Shown in pieces: positions 39,334 through 48,900 of a stretch of 64,000 nt of DNA (its first letter is position 1; the number at the start of each line of letters is the position of its first letter). The DNA is taken from NCBI RefSeq assembly GCF_009911795.1, contig NZ_CP047898.1, positions 1,488,001 through 1,552,000 of the forward strand. Direction: 5' to 3'. The DNA is from Pseudarthrobacter psychrotolerans (lineage in GTDB: Bacteria; Actinomycetota; Actinomycetes; Actinomycetales; Micrococcaceae). The notes below the pieces were generated by a model. It saw nothing but the letters and a program-made list of their open reading frames with translations, was not told the DNA's origin and did not search any database. A program made the translations under genes and the position numbers.

Positions 39334-40386
39334 ATGAGTTACCAGATTGCCCTCAGCTTTGAGGATGGCGTCACCCGGTTTGTCACCGCGAACAAGTACG
39401 AGACCGTTGCTGACGCAGCCTACAAAAACCGCATCAACATCCCTTTCGATTGCCGCGACGGCGCCTGCGGCACCTGCAAGGCCTTCTGCGAGTCGGGCAA
39501 GTACGACGGCGGCGATTACATTGACGAGGCCCTGACCGAGGACGAAGCAGAGAAGGGCTTTTGCCTCCCCTGCCAGATGGTCCCCGAGACCGACCTTGTG
39601 CTCCAGATTGCCGGTACCTCCGAGATGGCCAAGGTGGGCGCGACCACCTTCGAGGCCACCGTCAAGGAGCTGAGCTGGTTCGCCGACAACACCGCGGCGC
39701 TGACCCTGACCGTGGAGAACCGCGGCGACCTGAACTTCCTGCCCGGCCAGTACATGAACTTCGCGGTCCCCGGCACCGATGCCGTGCGGTCCTACTCGTT
39801 CAGCAGTGGCCCCGCAGCGGACGAACTGCGCTTCCTCATCCGCACGGCACCGGACGGCGCCATGACCACCTACCTCAAGGAACGCGCCGCCGTCGGCGAT
39901 GTGCTCCCGCTGACCGGCCCCATGGGCAGCTTCTTCCTCCGCGACATCAAACGGCCTGCCCTGATGCTGGCCGGCGGCACGGGCATCGCGCCGCTCCTGT
40001 CCATGCTGGACAAGATCGCCAACGGCCTGGCGGAAGCTCCCGCGTTCCCGGTGCACCTGGTCTACGGGGTCACCTTCGACAAGGACCTCGTGGAGCTGGA
40101 CAAGCTGCAGCAGTACGCGGCGGCCATCGATAACTTCACCTTTGACTACTGTGTGGCCGACAAGGAAAGTTCCGCCCCCAACAAGGGGTACGTGACCCAG
40201 TACATCACGGCCGGGCAACTGAACGACGGCGACGTGGACGTTTACCTTTGCGGCCCGCCCGCCATGGTGGACGCCGTCCGCAAGTACTGGGATATCCAGG
40301 GCATCACGCCCACGAATTTCTACTACGAGCGGTTCGCGGTGGGAAGTACGACGGCGGTTCCCGCACTCGCCGGGGCCGGCAGTTGA
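39334..40386 (+). CDS. benC: Benzoate 1,2-dioxygenase electron-transfer component (ferredoxin-reductase)
   Basis: 350 residues. An N-terminal plant-type [2Fe-2S] domain has ligands Cys40, Cys45, Cys48 (FDCRDGACGTCKAF) and Cys80 (FCLPCQM). The FAD domain (LPGQYMNFAVPG, VRSYSFSSGP) and the NAD domain (LMLAGGTGIAPLLSML) follow. It passes electrons from NADH to BenA. The stop overlaps the benD start in TTGA, so the two are coupled. All key residues are present. Confidence 0.96.
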   Translation: MSYQIALSFEDGVTRFVTANKYETVADAAYKNRINIPFDCRDGACGTCKAFCESGKYDGGDYIDEALTEDEAEKGFCLPCQMVPETDLVLQIAGTSEMAKVGATTFEATVKELSWFADNTAALTLTVENRGDLNFLPGQYMNFAVPGTDAVRSYSFSSGPAADELRFLIRTAPDGAMTTYLKERAAVGDVLPLTGPMGSFFLRDIKRPALMLAGGTGIAPLLSMLDKIANGLAEAPAFPVHLVYGVTFDKDLVELDKLQQYAAAIDNFTFDYCVADKESSAPNKGYVTQYITAGQLNDGDVDVYLCGPPAMVDAVRKYWDIQGITPTNFYYERFAVGSTTAVPALAGAGS

Positions 40387-41246
40387 GTTACGACGGCGGC
40401 GCGGGTCCGGCCGGCAACGTCACCCGCACGGCCCGGGCCATCAGCCCGGGCCGCTTTACGGGGAAAGTCGTGGTGGTGACCGGCGCCGCCCAGGGAATCG
40501 GCCGGGCGGTCGCCGAACGAGTCGCCGCCGAGGGAGCGGACACAGTCTTAGTGGACCGTGCTGAGCTTGTCCACGAGATGGCCGCGGACATCGCCCGCAT
40601 TGCAGGGACCGGCACAACCGCGGAAGGTCCCACCGCCGTCGGGGTTACCGCAGACCTGGAAACCTACGAAGGTGCCGGCAGCGCCATCGAGGAAGCGCTG
40701 AAGCTCCGTGGCCGGATCGATGTCCTGATCAACAACGTGGGCGGCACCATCTGGACCAAGCCGTTCGAGCACTACGAACCGGAGGAGATCAGCAAGGAAA
40801 TCCAGCGGTCGCTCTTCCCCACGCTGTGGACCTGCCGGGCTGTCCTGCCGCACATGATCAGCCAGCAGGGCGGCGTGATTGTGAACGTCGCCTCCGTGGC
40901 CACCCGCGGCGTCAACCGCGTCCCATACGCTGCCGCCAAGGGCGGGGTCAAAGCGATCACCGCGGCGCTGGCGTTGGAAGCAGCACCGCACGGAATCCGG
41001 GTGGTGGCCACCGCACCAGGCGGCACTGAGGCGCCCCCACGCCAAGTTGTGCGCGGCCCGCAGCCGGAAGGCGACAGGGAAAAGGCCTGGTACCAGCAGA
41101 TCGTGGACCAGACCATCGACTCATCCCTCATGAAGCGCTATGGAACCTTGGATGAACAGGCAGGCCCCATCGCCTTCCTCGCCTCCGACGAAGCGTCCTA
41201 CATCACCGGAAGCGTGCTGGCCGTAGCCGGCGGCGACCTGGGCTAG
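40383..41246 (+). CDS. benD: 1,6-dihydroxycyclohexa-2,4-diene-1-carboxylate dehydrogenase
   Basis: 287 residues, short-chain dehydrogenase turning the benzoate cis-diol into catechol with loss of CO2. The cofactor motif is VVVVTGAAQGIGRAVAERV, then NNVGG, and the catalytic YxxxK lies in VPYAAAKGG with Ser upstream in NVASVATRG. TTG 40383 is chosen: it overlaps the benC stop by 3 bases and no later start keeps the Rossmann motif with a good site. The first about 25 residues before FTGKVVVVTG are a Gly/Ala-rich extension. Confidence 0.93.
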   Translation: MSYDGGAGPAGNVTRTARAISPGRFTGKVVVVTGAAQGIGRAVAERVAAEGADTVLVDRAELVHEMAADIARIAGTGTTAEGPTAVGVTADLETYEGAGSAIEEALKLRGRIDVLINNVGGTIWTKPFEHYEPEEISKEIQRSLFPTLWTCRAVLPHMISQQGGVIVNVASVATRGVNRVPYAAAKGGVKAITAALALEAAPHGIRVVATAPGGTEAPPRQVVRGPQPEGDREKAWYQQIVDQTIDSSLMKRYGTLDEQAGPIAFLASDEASYITGSVLAVAGGDLG

Positions 41247-41317
41247 AGGAACGAAGCACCACCCACGAGCAGTACCCACCGGCCGCAACGACGCGGCCCA
41301 AGGCAATGGAGCCCGCA

Positions 41318-42832
41318 ATGAAAGCACTCCCCACATCCGGTGACACCACCGGCACTGGCACAAAAACAGTTCGCTGGGTGATGGCCATCGCGGCCACGGC
41401 CCTGCTCTTCGACGGCTACGACCTGGTGGTTTACGGGACGGTTGTGCCCTCGCTCCTGAGGGACCCCAGCCAGTTGGGGGCGCTGGATCCTGCCCAGGCC
41501 GGCGCCCTCGGCAGCTACGCCCTGATGGGAGTGCTGGTGGGGGCGCTCACGGCCGGCGCCGTGGGCGACTTCCTCGGCCGCCGCAAGATGATGCTGATCA
41601 ACATCGTCTGGTTCTCGGTGGGCATGGCCCTCACGTCCCTGGCCACGAGCATCCCCGCGTTCGGCATCCTCCGCTTCCTCACCGGGATCGGCGTCGGCGC
41701 GCTCGTGGCTACGGCCGGGGCCGTCGTGGCTGAGTTCGCTCCGGCCGGCAAACGCAACTTCTACAACGCGATTGTGTACTCGGGGGTGCCGGCGGGTGGA
41801 CTGCTCGCGTCCCTGCTGGCCATAGTGCTCAACGGCCTCACGGACTGGCGCGGCCTCTTCCTGATCGGCGCCCTGCCCCTGGTCATCCTGTTCCCGCTGG
41901 CCTTCTTCAAGCTTCCCGAATCACCGCGCTGGCTGGCTGCGCGCGGCCGTACCGAAGAGGCGCTCCGGCTGTCCCTGAAGACGGGAATTGCCCTTGAGGG
42001 CACTGTAGCTGCGGGCAGTTTGACTGAGGGCGCCCCAGTTGCCGGCAGTGCGGCTGAGGGCAACGCGTCCGACGACGGCAAGGCAGCTTCGCGGTCCCGC
42101 GCCGCCACGCAGCCTCCGCCTCCGGCGCTGCGCAAGGACGGACGCCAGCTCGCCGGTTTCGCGGCGCTGGCCTCTGGAACGTACCGTAGGCCCACCATCC
42201 TGCTGGGCCTGATGAGTTTCTGCGGGCTGCTGCTCACGTACGGGCTGAACACCTGGCTGCCGGAAATCATGGGACAGCACGGCTACGGCAAGACCTATTC
42301 GCTGACCTTCCTGCTGGCCCTGAACGCAGGTGCGGTTGTGGGCGGCCTGGTCGCCTCGAAGTTCGCGGACAAATTCGGCCCCAAGGCCGTCGTCTCCACC
42401 ACGTTTGTGATCGCCGCGGTTGCCCTGGTCCTTCTGACCCTGAGCTTCCCGCTGCCGGTACTGCTGATAGCAGTGGCTTTCGCCGGCGTCGGCAGCCTGG
42501 GGACGCAGGTTCTGGTGTACGGCTTCGTGTCCAACTTCTATCCCACCCCAGCCCGGGTGGCCGGTGTGGCGTGGTGCGCCGGATTTGGCCGGCTCGGCGG
42601 GATCGTGGGGCCGCTGGCTGGCGGGTTCCTCATCAGCGCGCAGGCCCCGAGCAATGTGGCGTTCCTGGTCTTTGCCGCAGTGGCACTGATCGGAGGTCTG
42701 GTGACCACGGTGGTCCACAGGCCGGAGGCGGCGCCCGCCCGCGCCGAAACCCCAGTCGAAGTACCGCGCGATGCACCGCCTTCGGCCCCGGGCAGCGTCA
42801 GCCAGTCCGCTAATGTTGGGAACCATGTCTGA
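41318..42832 (+). CDS. benK: Benzoate/aromatic acid:H+ symporter (MFS, AAHS family)
   Basis: 504 residues, twelve membrane helices. Family marks are the first helix LLFDGYDLVVYGTVVPSLL (the DGYD pattern of aromatic acid carriers), the GDFLGRRKMM loop between helices 2 and 3, and FADKFGPKAVV in the second half. A long cytosolic loop near 205-275 is Ala/Gly/Glu-rich with imperfect repeats. ATG 41318 is chosen because GGAG sits five bases upstream; an ATG at 41306 is also possible. Placement after benABCD points to benzoate import. The end overlaps benR by 8 bases. Confidence 0.9.
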   Translation: MKALPTSGDTTGTGTKTVRWVMAIAATALLFDGYDLVVYGTVVPSLLRDPSQLGALDPAQAGALGSYALMGVLVGALTAGAVGDFLGRRKMMLINIVWFSVGMALTSLATSIPAFGILRFLTGIGVGALVATAGAVVAEFAPAGKRNFYNAIVYSGVPAGGLLASLLAIVLNGLTDWRGLFLIGALPLVILFPLAFFKLPESPRWLAARGRTEEALRLSLKTGIALEGTVAAGSLTEGAPVAGSAAEGNASDDGKAASRSRAATQPPPPALRKDGRQLAGFAALASGTYRRPTILLGLMSFCGLLLTYGLNTWLPEIMGQHGYGKTYSLTFLLALNAGAVVGGLVASKFADKFGPKAVVSTTFVIAAVALVLLTLSFPLPVLLIAVAFAGVGSLGTQVLVYGFVSNFYPTPARVAGVAWCAGFGRLGGIVGPLAGGFLISAQAPSNVAFLVFAAVALIGGLVTTVVHRPEAAPARAETPVEVPRDAPPSAPGSVSQSANVGNHV

Positions 42833-45800
42833 CACCGCAGCACAACCGGCAGCAGAAGAACGCGCCCGGCAGGCCAAGCAATTGCTCGGCCTGCTGGGCG
42901 CTGCCCGTTCCGGAGTGCCCTCGGTTGCGATCATCCGCGGCGGCAAGGGCATGGGAAAGACCCGCCTGCTGGAGTGGTTGCTCCGCAGCGGAGCGGGCAG
43001 CGAGAACGTCCCCGGGCAGAACGTTCCAGGCCGGATCCCGCCGGGCCGGATCCCGCCAGGCCAGAACCCTGGGCACGATTCCAGCCAGGACGTTATGGTG
43101 CTGCGGGCAGCCGGTGCGGCGTCCGAGCAGGATCTTCCGTTCGGCACCATGGAACAGTTGCTGGCGCCACAGGCCACCCGCCCCCGCGGCCCCGGCAGCC
43201 CCGGTTCGGTGAGTGGGTTTGGAGACCGGCTCCTTGGCGTGATGGACACGGTAAGCGCGGCCGGCAACGTCCTGGTCCTGTGTGTCAGCGACCTCCAGCT
43301 TGCCGATGCCGGCTCGCTGCGGGCGCTCCTATACGCACTTCGCCGGGCCGGTCAGCTTCCGGTCCTCACCATCCTGACAATGGCTCCCGACCGGCGTGAA
43401 GCGGTCCTCCACACGGACGTCCACGGGGACCACCACACGGACTTCCACGGGGACCACCAGGCGACGGACGAGCTCCACGCCCCAGCCCATCCGGGTGAAA
43501 TCGCCGACGAGCACGAAAGAGCTGCCGCCCTCGAGGACCTGCTGAGGTTTCCGGGTGCACACACCATGGTCCTTGGCCCCCTGACGCCGGCCGATGTCCA
43601 ATCGATGTGGCGTCCCGGGCCGGGCCCCGGCTTGAGCATGCCTGCAGCGCGCGCGCTGGTGGACCACACCGGCGGTGACCCCCGCCTGATCCGGTCCCTG
43701 CTGGAAGAGTTCCCCCTGTCGGCCTGGTACGCCAGCCACGATTCCCTGCCTGCGCCCACCAGCTGCGTCGCGTCCACCGCGGCGGCCCTCAAACAATTGT
43801 CGGCCGACGGCACGGCGCTGACCCAGGCAGCCGCGGTCTTGGGCAGGAGCTCGCCGCTGTCGCTGGCAGTGGACCTTGCCGGCATTCAGGACGCCGCGGC
43901 GGCGGTGGCCGCCGTCAACTCTGCTGCCGCCGCGGGCCTGCTGCAGTTGAGCACGGCCGGCGCCGAAACCAGGCTCGAGTTCCCCCTTCCCGTCCTCAGG
44001 TCCGCCGTCTATCAGCACCTCGGACCGGCACTGCGCTCGGAGCTCCACACCGCCGCCTCGCGCATCATGGGCTCCGACGCGCAAAAGCTCAAACACCGTG
44101 CCGCCGCGGCTTTGCTGCCTGACGGGGACCTCGCCGCCGAGCTGGAAGCGACCGCAGAAGGGTTCGCTGCCCAGGGCGCCTGGCGTCAGGCTGCAGAGGC
44201 CTACACCCAGGCCGCGCGCCTGCACCCCCAGCCGGCACAACGGGAAAAGTTGGTCATCCGCACCGTGGACGCGATGGTGGGCGCGGGCAACCTGGGCAGG
44301 GCACTGGCCGCGCTGGACACCTTGGATTCGTTCGCACCAGGACCGCTCAGCGATGCCGTCCGCGGCTATCTGGCCATCCTTCGAGGGCGCCCCGCACAGG
44401 CGGACGCGCTGCTCCAGAAGTCCTGGACCGCCGTCGACCCTGCCACCGCCCCGGAGACTGCCGCCGGAATCTGCCAGCGCCAGGTCCTGCACGCCCTGGC
44501 CCGCTTCCATGGCCGGGACCTGGTGATGTGGGCCGAGCGCGCCCGGAAGCTGGTATCGCCGGAGAGCCCCGCGGCCGTGGAAGCGCGGGCCATAGAAGGC
44601 CTCGGGCTTGGCGCCATGGGCCGCCACGACGAGGCGGAACGCAGCTATCGGGATGAGAACGACCTACAGCGGCATGGTGCCCAGCGCCTACGGCTCGACA
44701 TGGGCAAGGGCTGGCTGCACCTGGCCGGGGATGATGTGGAATCGGCCAGGGACGAGCTCGCTGGAGCCGTCCCCACAGACTTCTCCCACGGTTCACAGCG
44801 CATTGCCCTCTGGGCGCAGGGATGGCTGGCCCGGGCCGACTTCACGCTGGGGGCCTGGGATGACGCGCTCGGGACCGTCCAAGCAGCTGCCGCCGCGCAG
44901 GAAGAGTCGGGACTGGAGCTGCTGCGGCCGCTGATCCACTGGACTGGCGCCCAGATCCATGCCCTCCGGGGGGACTGGGATTCGGCCGCAGATCACCTGG
45001 AACAGGGTGCCGCACCGGCCGACAGCTATCCGGTCATGCTGTTGCCCTACTGCCTCGCCCAGGCACAGGTAGCGGAGACAAAGGCTGATTACGACGGCGT
45101 CCTCCGGGCCTTGGTGCCCATCCTGCGGATGCCGCGCACCACCGGCATCGACGAACCGGGCTTCTGGCCCTGGCAGGACCACTACGCCAACGCGCTGGTA
45201 ATGACCGGCCGGGTGGATGAGGCCGACGCTTTCCTGGTCCCCCATGAGCGGCTCGCCGAGCAGCGCCGGCACCGTTCATCCATGGCCCGGCTGGCTTACG
45301 TCCGCGGCCGGATCCACGCCGCCGGCGGCAACCTGGATGCAGCTCGGTCCAGTTTCCTTGGCGGTCTGCGGCAACTCGACGGGCTCCCGATGCCCTACGC
45401 CCGTGCCCGGGTCAAGTTTGCCTACGGCCAGTCGTTCCGGCGTGCCGGGAAACGGCGTGAAGCGGCCACCATGCTCACGGAGGCCCGCGACCTCTTCGAA
45501 GTACTGGGTGCGGGCGCATATGTGGAGCGATGCTCACGCGAGATGCGTGCCAGCGGCGTTCCGTCGAGGGCCGGCGGCCGAAGAGTGGACCTGCCCGGGG
45601 CCGGCAGTACCCCGGCAGGCACCCGCACGACGGCGGGTGGTCGGCCGAGTGCCGCTGCGGCGCATCGCGGCATTGCCCCGCAGGGTAACCTCACGGAGCA
45701 GGAGAAGGCGGTGGCAGACCTGGTGGCCGCAGGGCTCAGCAATAAGGAAGCCGCCGCGGAGCTGTATGTCTCGGTCAAGACCGTGCAGTATCACCTGACC

Positions 45801-45956
45801 CGGATCTACGCGAAGTTCCACGTCACGTCCCGCTCCGGCCTGGCGGCCGTCTATTCGGGAGGCCGGGAGCATGGCGGGGCCGACGGTCGGATCAACGGCG
45901 GGTCCGGCAACGGGGTAGCCAGCAGCAAGCACGGGAAACAGGCGCCGCCCCAGTAG
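42825..45956 (+). CDS. benR: LuxR-family STAND ATPase regulator, probable BenR
   Basis: 1043 residues. An ATP-binding domain with Walker A GGKGMGKTRLLEWLL (about 43-57) is followed by a long helical repeat region (TPR-like, about 420-900). A LuxR helix-turn-helix lies at the C-terminus (LTEQEKAVADLVAAGLSNKEAAAELYVS, then VKTVQYHLTRI). The start ATG overlaps the benK stop by 8 bases, so it is co-expressed with the transporter. Corynebacterium glutamicum BenR, a LuxR-type activator of ben genes, is encoded in the same kind of place. Two inserts are odd: GRIPP-type repeats near residues 67-80 and a His-rich tandem repeat at 196-211. Confidence 0.85.
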   Translation: MSDTAAQPAAEERARQAKQLLGLLGAARSGVPSVAIIRGGKGMGKTRLLEWLLRSGAGSENVPGQNVPGRIPPGRIPPGQNPGHDSSQDVMVLRAAGAASEQDLPFGTMEQLLAPQATRPRGPGSPGSVSGFGDRLLGVMDTVSAAGNVLVLCVSDLQLADAGSLRALLYALRRAGQLPVLTILTMAPDRREAVLHTDVHGDHHTDFHGDHQATDELHAPAHPGEIADEHERAAALEDLLRFPGAHTMVLGPLTPADVQSMWRPGPGPGLSMPAARALVDHTGGDPRLIRSLLEEFPLSAWYASHDSLPAPTSCVASTAAALKQLSADGTALTQAAAVLGRSSPLSLAVDLAGIQDAAAAVAAVNSAAAAGLLQLSTAGAETRLEFPLPVLRSAVYQHLGPALRSELHTAASRIMGSDAQKLKHRAAAALLPDGDLAAELEATAEGFAAQGAWRQAAEAYTQAARLHPQPAQREKLVIRTVDAMVGAGNLGRALAALDTLDSFAPGPLSDAVRGYLAILRGRPAQADALLQKSWTAVDPATAPETAAGICQRQVLHALARFHGRDLVMWAERARKLVSPESPAAVEARAIEGLGLGAMGRHDEAERSYRDENDLQRHGAQRLRLDMGKGWLHLAGDDVESARDELAGAVPTDFSHGSQRIALWAQGWLARADFTLGAWDDALGTVQAAAAAQEESGLELLRPLIHWTGAQIHALRGDWDSAADHLEQGAAPADSYPVMLLPYCLAQAQVAETKADYDGVLRALVPILRMPRTTGIDEPGFWPWQDHYANALVMTGRVDEADAFLVPHERLAEQRRHRSSMARLAYVRGRIHAAGGNLDAARSSFLGGLRQLDGLPMPYARARVKFAYGQSFRRAGKRREAATMLTEARDLFEVLGAGAYVERCSREMRASGVPSRAGGRRVDLPGAGSTPAGTRTTAGGRPSAAAAHRGIAPQGNLTEQEKAVADLVAAGLSNKEAAAELYVSVKTVQYHLTRIYAKFHVTSRSGLAAVYSGGREHGGADGRINGGSGNGVASSKHGKQAPPQ
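43410..43457 (+). repeat. 24-bp tandem repeat encoding HTD(V/F)HGDH twice, inside benR
   Basis: Two adjacent 24-base units (43410-43433, 43434-43457) differ at one base and keep the reading frame. Together with the next residues they give eight His within sixteen positions. A second in-frame pair of 15-base units (43030-43059, encoding GRIPP) lies earlier in the same gene. Confidence 0.85.
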
Positions 45957-45969
45957 ACTGGCTGCAGCC

Positions 45970-48900
45970 ATGACATTTCATATCTCCTACCCTGCTGAGC
46001 TGCCCGTTTCCGAGCGCCGCGAGGACCTGATGGCTGCCATTGCAGCGAACCAGGTGACCATCATCGCCGGCGAGACCGGCTCCGGCAAGACCACCCAGAT
46101 CCCTAAGATGTGCCTCGAGCTGGGCCTGGGCGACAACGGCCTGATCGGGCACACTCAGCCGCGGCGGCTCGCAGCCCGCACGGTCGCTGAGCGCATCGCC
46201 GAGGAACTCGGTGTGGAGATCGGCCAGGAAGTCGGTTTCCAGGTCCGGTTCACCGGCGAAGTCAGCCGCGCCACCAAGGTCAAGCTCATGACCGACGGCA
46301 TCCTGCTCGCAGAGATCCAGCGGGACAAGCTGCTGCGTAAATACAACGCCATCATCATTGACGAAGCGCACGAGCGCAGCCTCAACATCGACTTCATCCT
46401 GGGCTACCTCAAGCGCATCCTGCCGCAGCGGCCGGACCTGAAAATCATCATCACCTCGGCCACGATCGATCCGCAGCGCTTCGCCAAGCACTTCGGGTCC
46501 GACGAGGAACCCTCCCCCATCATCGAGGTGTCCGGGCGCACGTTCCCGGTGGAGATCCGGTACCGGCCGCTGTCCCAGCCAGCCGGCGGGGCCGATGAGG
46601 ACGCCTCCGACGACGAACTCGAAGAGGACCGCGATCCCCTCGACGCCGTCTGCGACGCCGTGGACGAGCTCGCCACCGAGGCCCCGGGCGACATCCTGAT
46701 CTTTTTCTCCGGCGAGCGCGAGATCCGCGACGCGGCAGAGGCACTGAACGCCAGGATCCAGTCCAACCGGCGCCTGGCCGGCACCGAGGTGCTCCCGCTG
46801 TTCGCCCGCCTGAGCCTGCAGGAACAGCACAAGGTATTCCACCCCGGCCGAAACCGCCGGATTGTGCTGGCCACCAACGTGGCCGAAACGTCCCTGACTG
46901 TCCCCGGCATCAAGTACGTCATCGATACCGGCACGGCACGCATCTCCCGTTACTCGCACCGCACCAAGGTCCAGCGGCTGCCTATCGAGCGTGTATCGCA
47001 GGCCTCGGCGAACCAGCGCTCCGGCCGGTGCGGCCGCGTGTCCGACGGCATCGCCATCCGGCTCTATTCGGAAGAGGACTTCGAGTCCCGGCCGCTGTTC
47101 ACGGATCCGGAAATCCTGCGCACCAACCTCGCGGCAGTCATCCTGCAGATGACCGCCATGGGCGTTGCCCGCGGTCCCAAGGACGTGGAGAACTTCCCGT
47201 TTGTCGAGCCGCCGGACTCGAGGGCAATCAACGACGGCGTGACGCTCCTGCGCGAGCTCGGCGCCTTGAATGCCGTTAGGCCCGGTGACGCCAAGAGCGG
47301 CGGGCTGACCGCCGTCGGACAGCAGCTTGCCCAGCTGCCGGTGGATCCCCGGCTCGGCCGGATGATTGTGGAGGCCGGCAAGCGCGGCTGCGTCCGCGAA
47401 GTGATGATCCTGGCCGCGGCACTGACCATCCAGGACCCGCGCGAGCGCCCTACGGACAAGCAGCAGCTCGCCGCCGAGAAGCACGCCCGCTTCCGCGATG
47501 AAAACTCGGACTTCACCGGCTTCCTGAACCTGTGGAACTACCTGCAGGAGAAGCAGCAGGAACTCTCGTCCACCCAGTTCCGCCGCCTGTGCCGGACCGA
47601 GTTCATCAACTACCTGCGGGTCCGGGAATGGCAGGACCTTTTCGCCCAGCTTCGCCAGATGGCCCGCCCGCTCGGGATCAGCCTGGACAACAAGCGCCTG
47701 GCCGATCCCGTGGGCAACCACGAGGGCATTCACATGAGCCTGCTGTCCGGCCTGCTGAGCCACATCGGCATCCTGGACGAGCGCAAGCGCGAGTACGCGG
47801 GCGCGCGCGGCAGCCGCTTCGCAATCTTCCCCGGCTCGTCGCTCTTCAAGAAGTCCCCCACCTTTGTGATGGCTGCCGAACTCGTGGAGACGAGCCGGCT
47901 CTGGGCCAGGGTGGCCGCCAAGTTCGATCCCGTCTGGGCAGAACAGGTGGCACCGGACCTCGTCAAACGCAGCTACAGCGAGCCGCACTGGTCCACAAAA
48001 ATGGGCGCCGTCATGGCGTATGAGAAGGTCACCCTGTACGGCGTGCCCATCATCCCCCAGCGCCGGGTCAACTACAGCCGGGTGGATCCTGTGCTGGCCC
48101 GCGAGATGTTCATCCGGCACGCCTTGGTGGAAGGCGACTGGAAAACGCACCACAAGTTCTTCCACCGCAACCGCGCCCTTCTCCTTGAGGTCGAGGAGCT
48201 CGAAGCCAGGATGCGCCGCCGCGACCTGCTGGTGGACGACGAAACGCTGTTTGAGTTCTACGACATCAGAATCGGCCCCGACGTTGTCTCCGAACGGCAC
48301 TTCGACAAGTGGTGGAAGGAGGCCCGGCAGCAGAATCCTGACCTCCTGGACTACGACAAGTCACTGCTGCTCAACAACGACGCCGATGACCTGGACGAAG
48401 CCGCCTATCCGAAAACCCTGATGCACAAGGGCTTCGAGCTGCCTCTCAGCTACGAGTTCCACCCGGTGGCGCCCGGGTCACCGCCCAACCCGTCCGACGG
48501 CGTCACGGCCGAAGTCCCGGTGCTCTTCCTGAACCAGCTCGATGATGCAGCCTTCCGCTGGCTGATCCCCGGCCAGCGCGCGGAGCTTGTGGCTGCCCTG
48601 ATCAAGTCACTCCCCAAGCAGGTCCGCAAGAACTTTGTCCCCGCTCCGGATGTGGCGCGGCAAGCCGTCGCTGCCCTGGCATCGGACTTTGATCCGGCCC
48701 ACGATGAGCTGGAGGCTTCCCTGGAACTGGCCCTGCGCCGGATCCGCGGACACGTCATCCCGCCCGGTTCCTGGAACTGGGACGCTGTGCCGTCCCATCT
48801 GCGGGTGAGCTTCAAAGTGGTCGATACCCAGGGCAAGGTGCTGGATGAGGGCAAGGACCTCGCAGCCCTGCAGGAGCGGCTGGCACCGGCAACACGCCGC

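Noticed and set aside
43030..43059. Collagen-like domain in BenR
   Set aside because: Only two GRIPP units, too few for a collagen helix.
45892..48300. An 802-residue open frame on the minus strand opposite hrpA
   Set aside because: It is the high-GC antisense shadow of hrpA, with no family motif. The plus strand has all helicase motifs.
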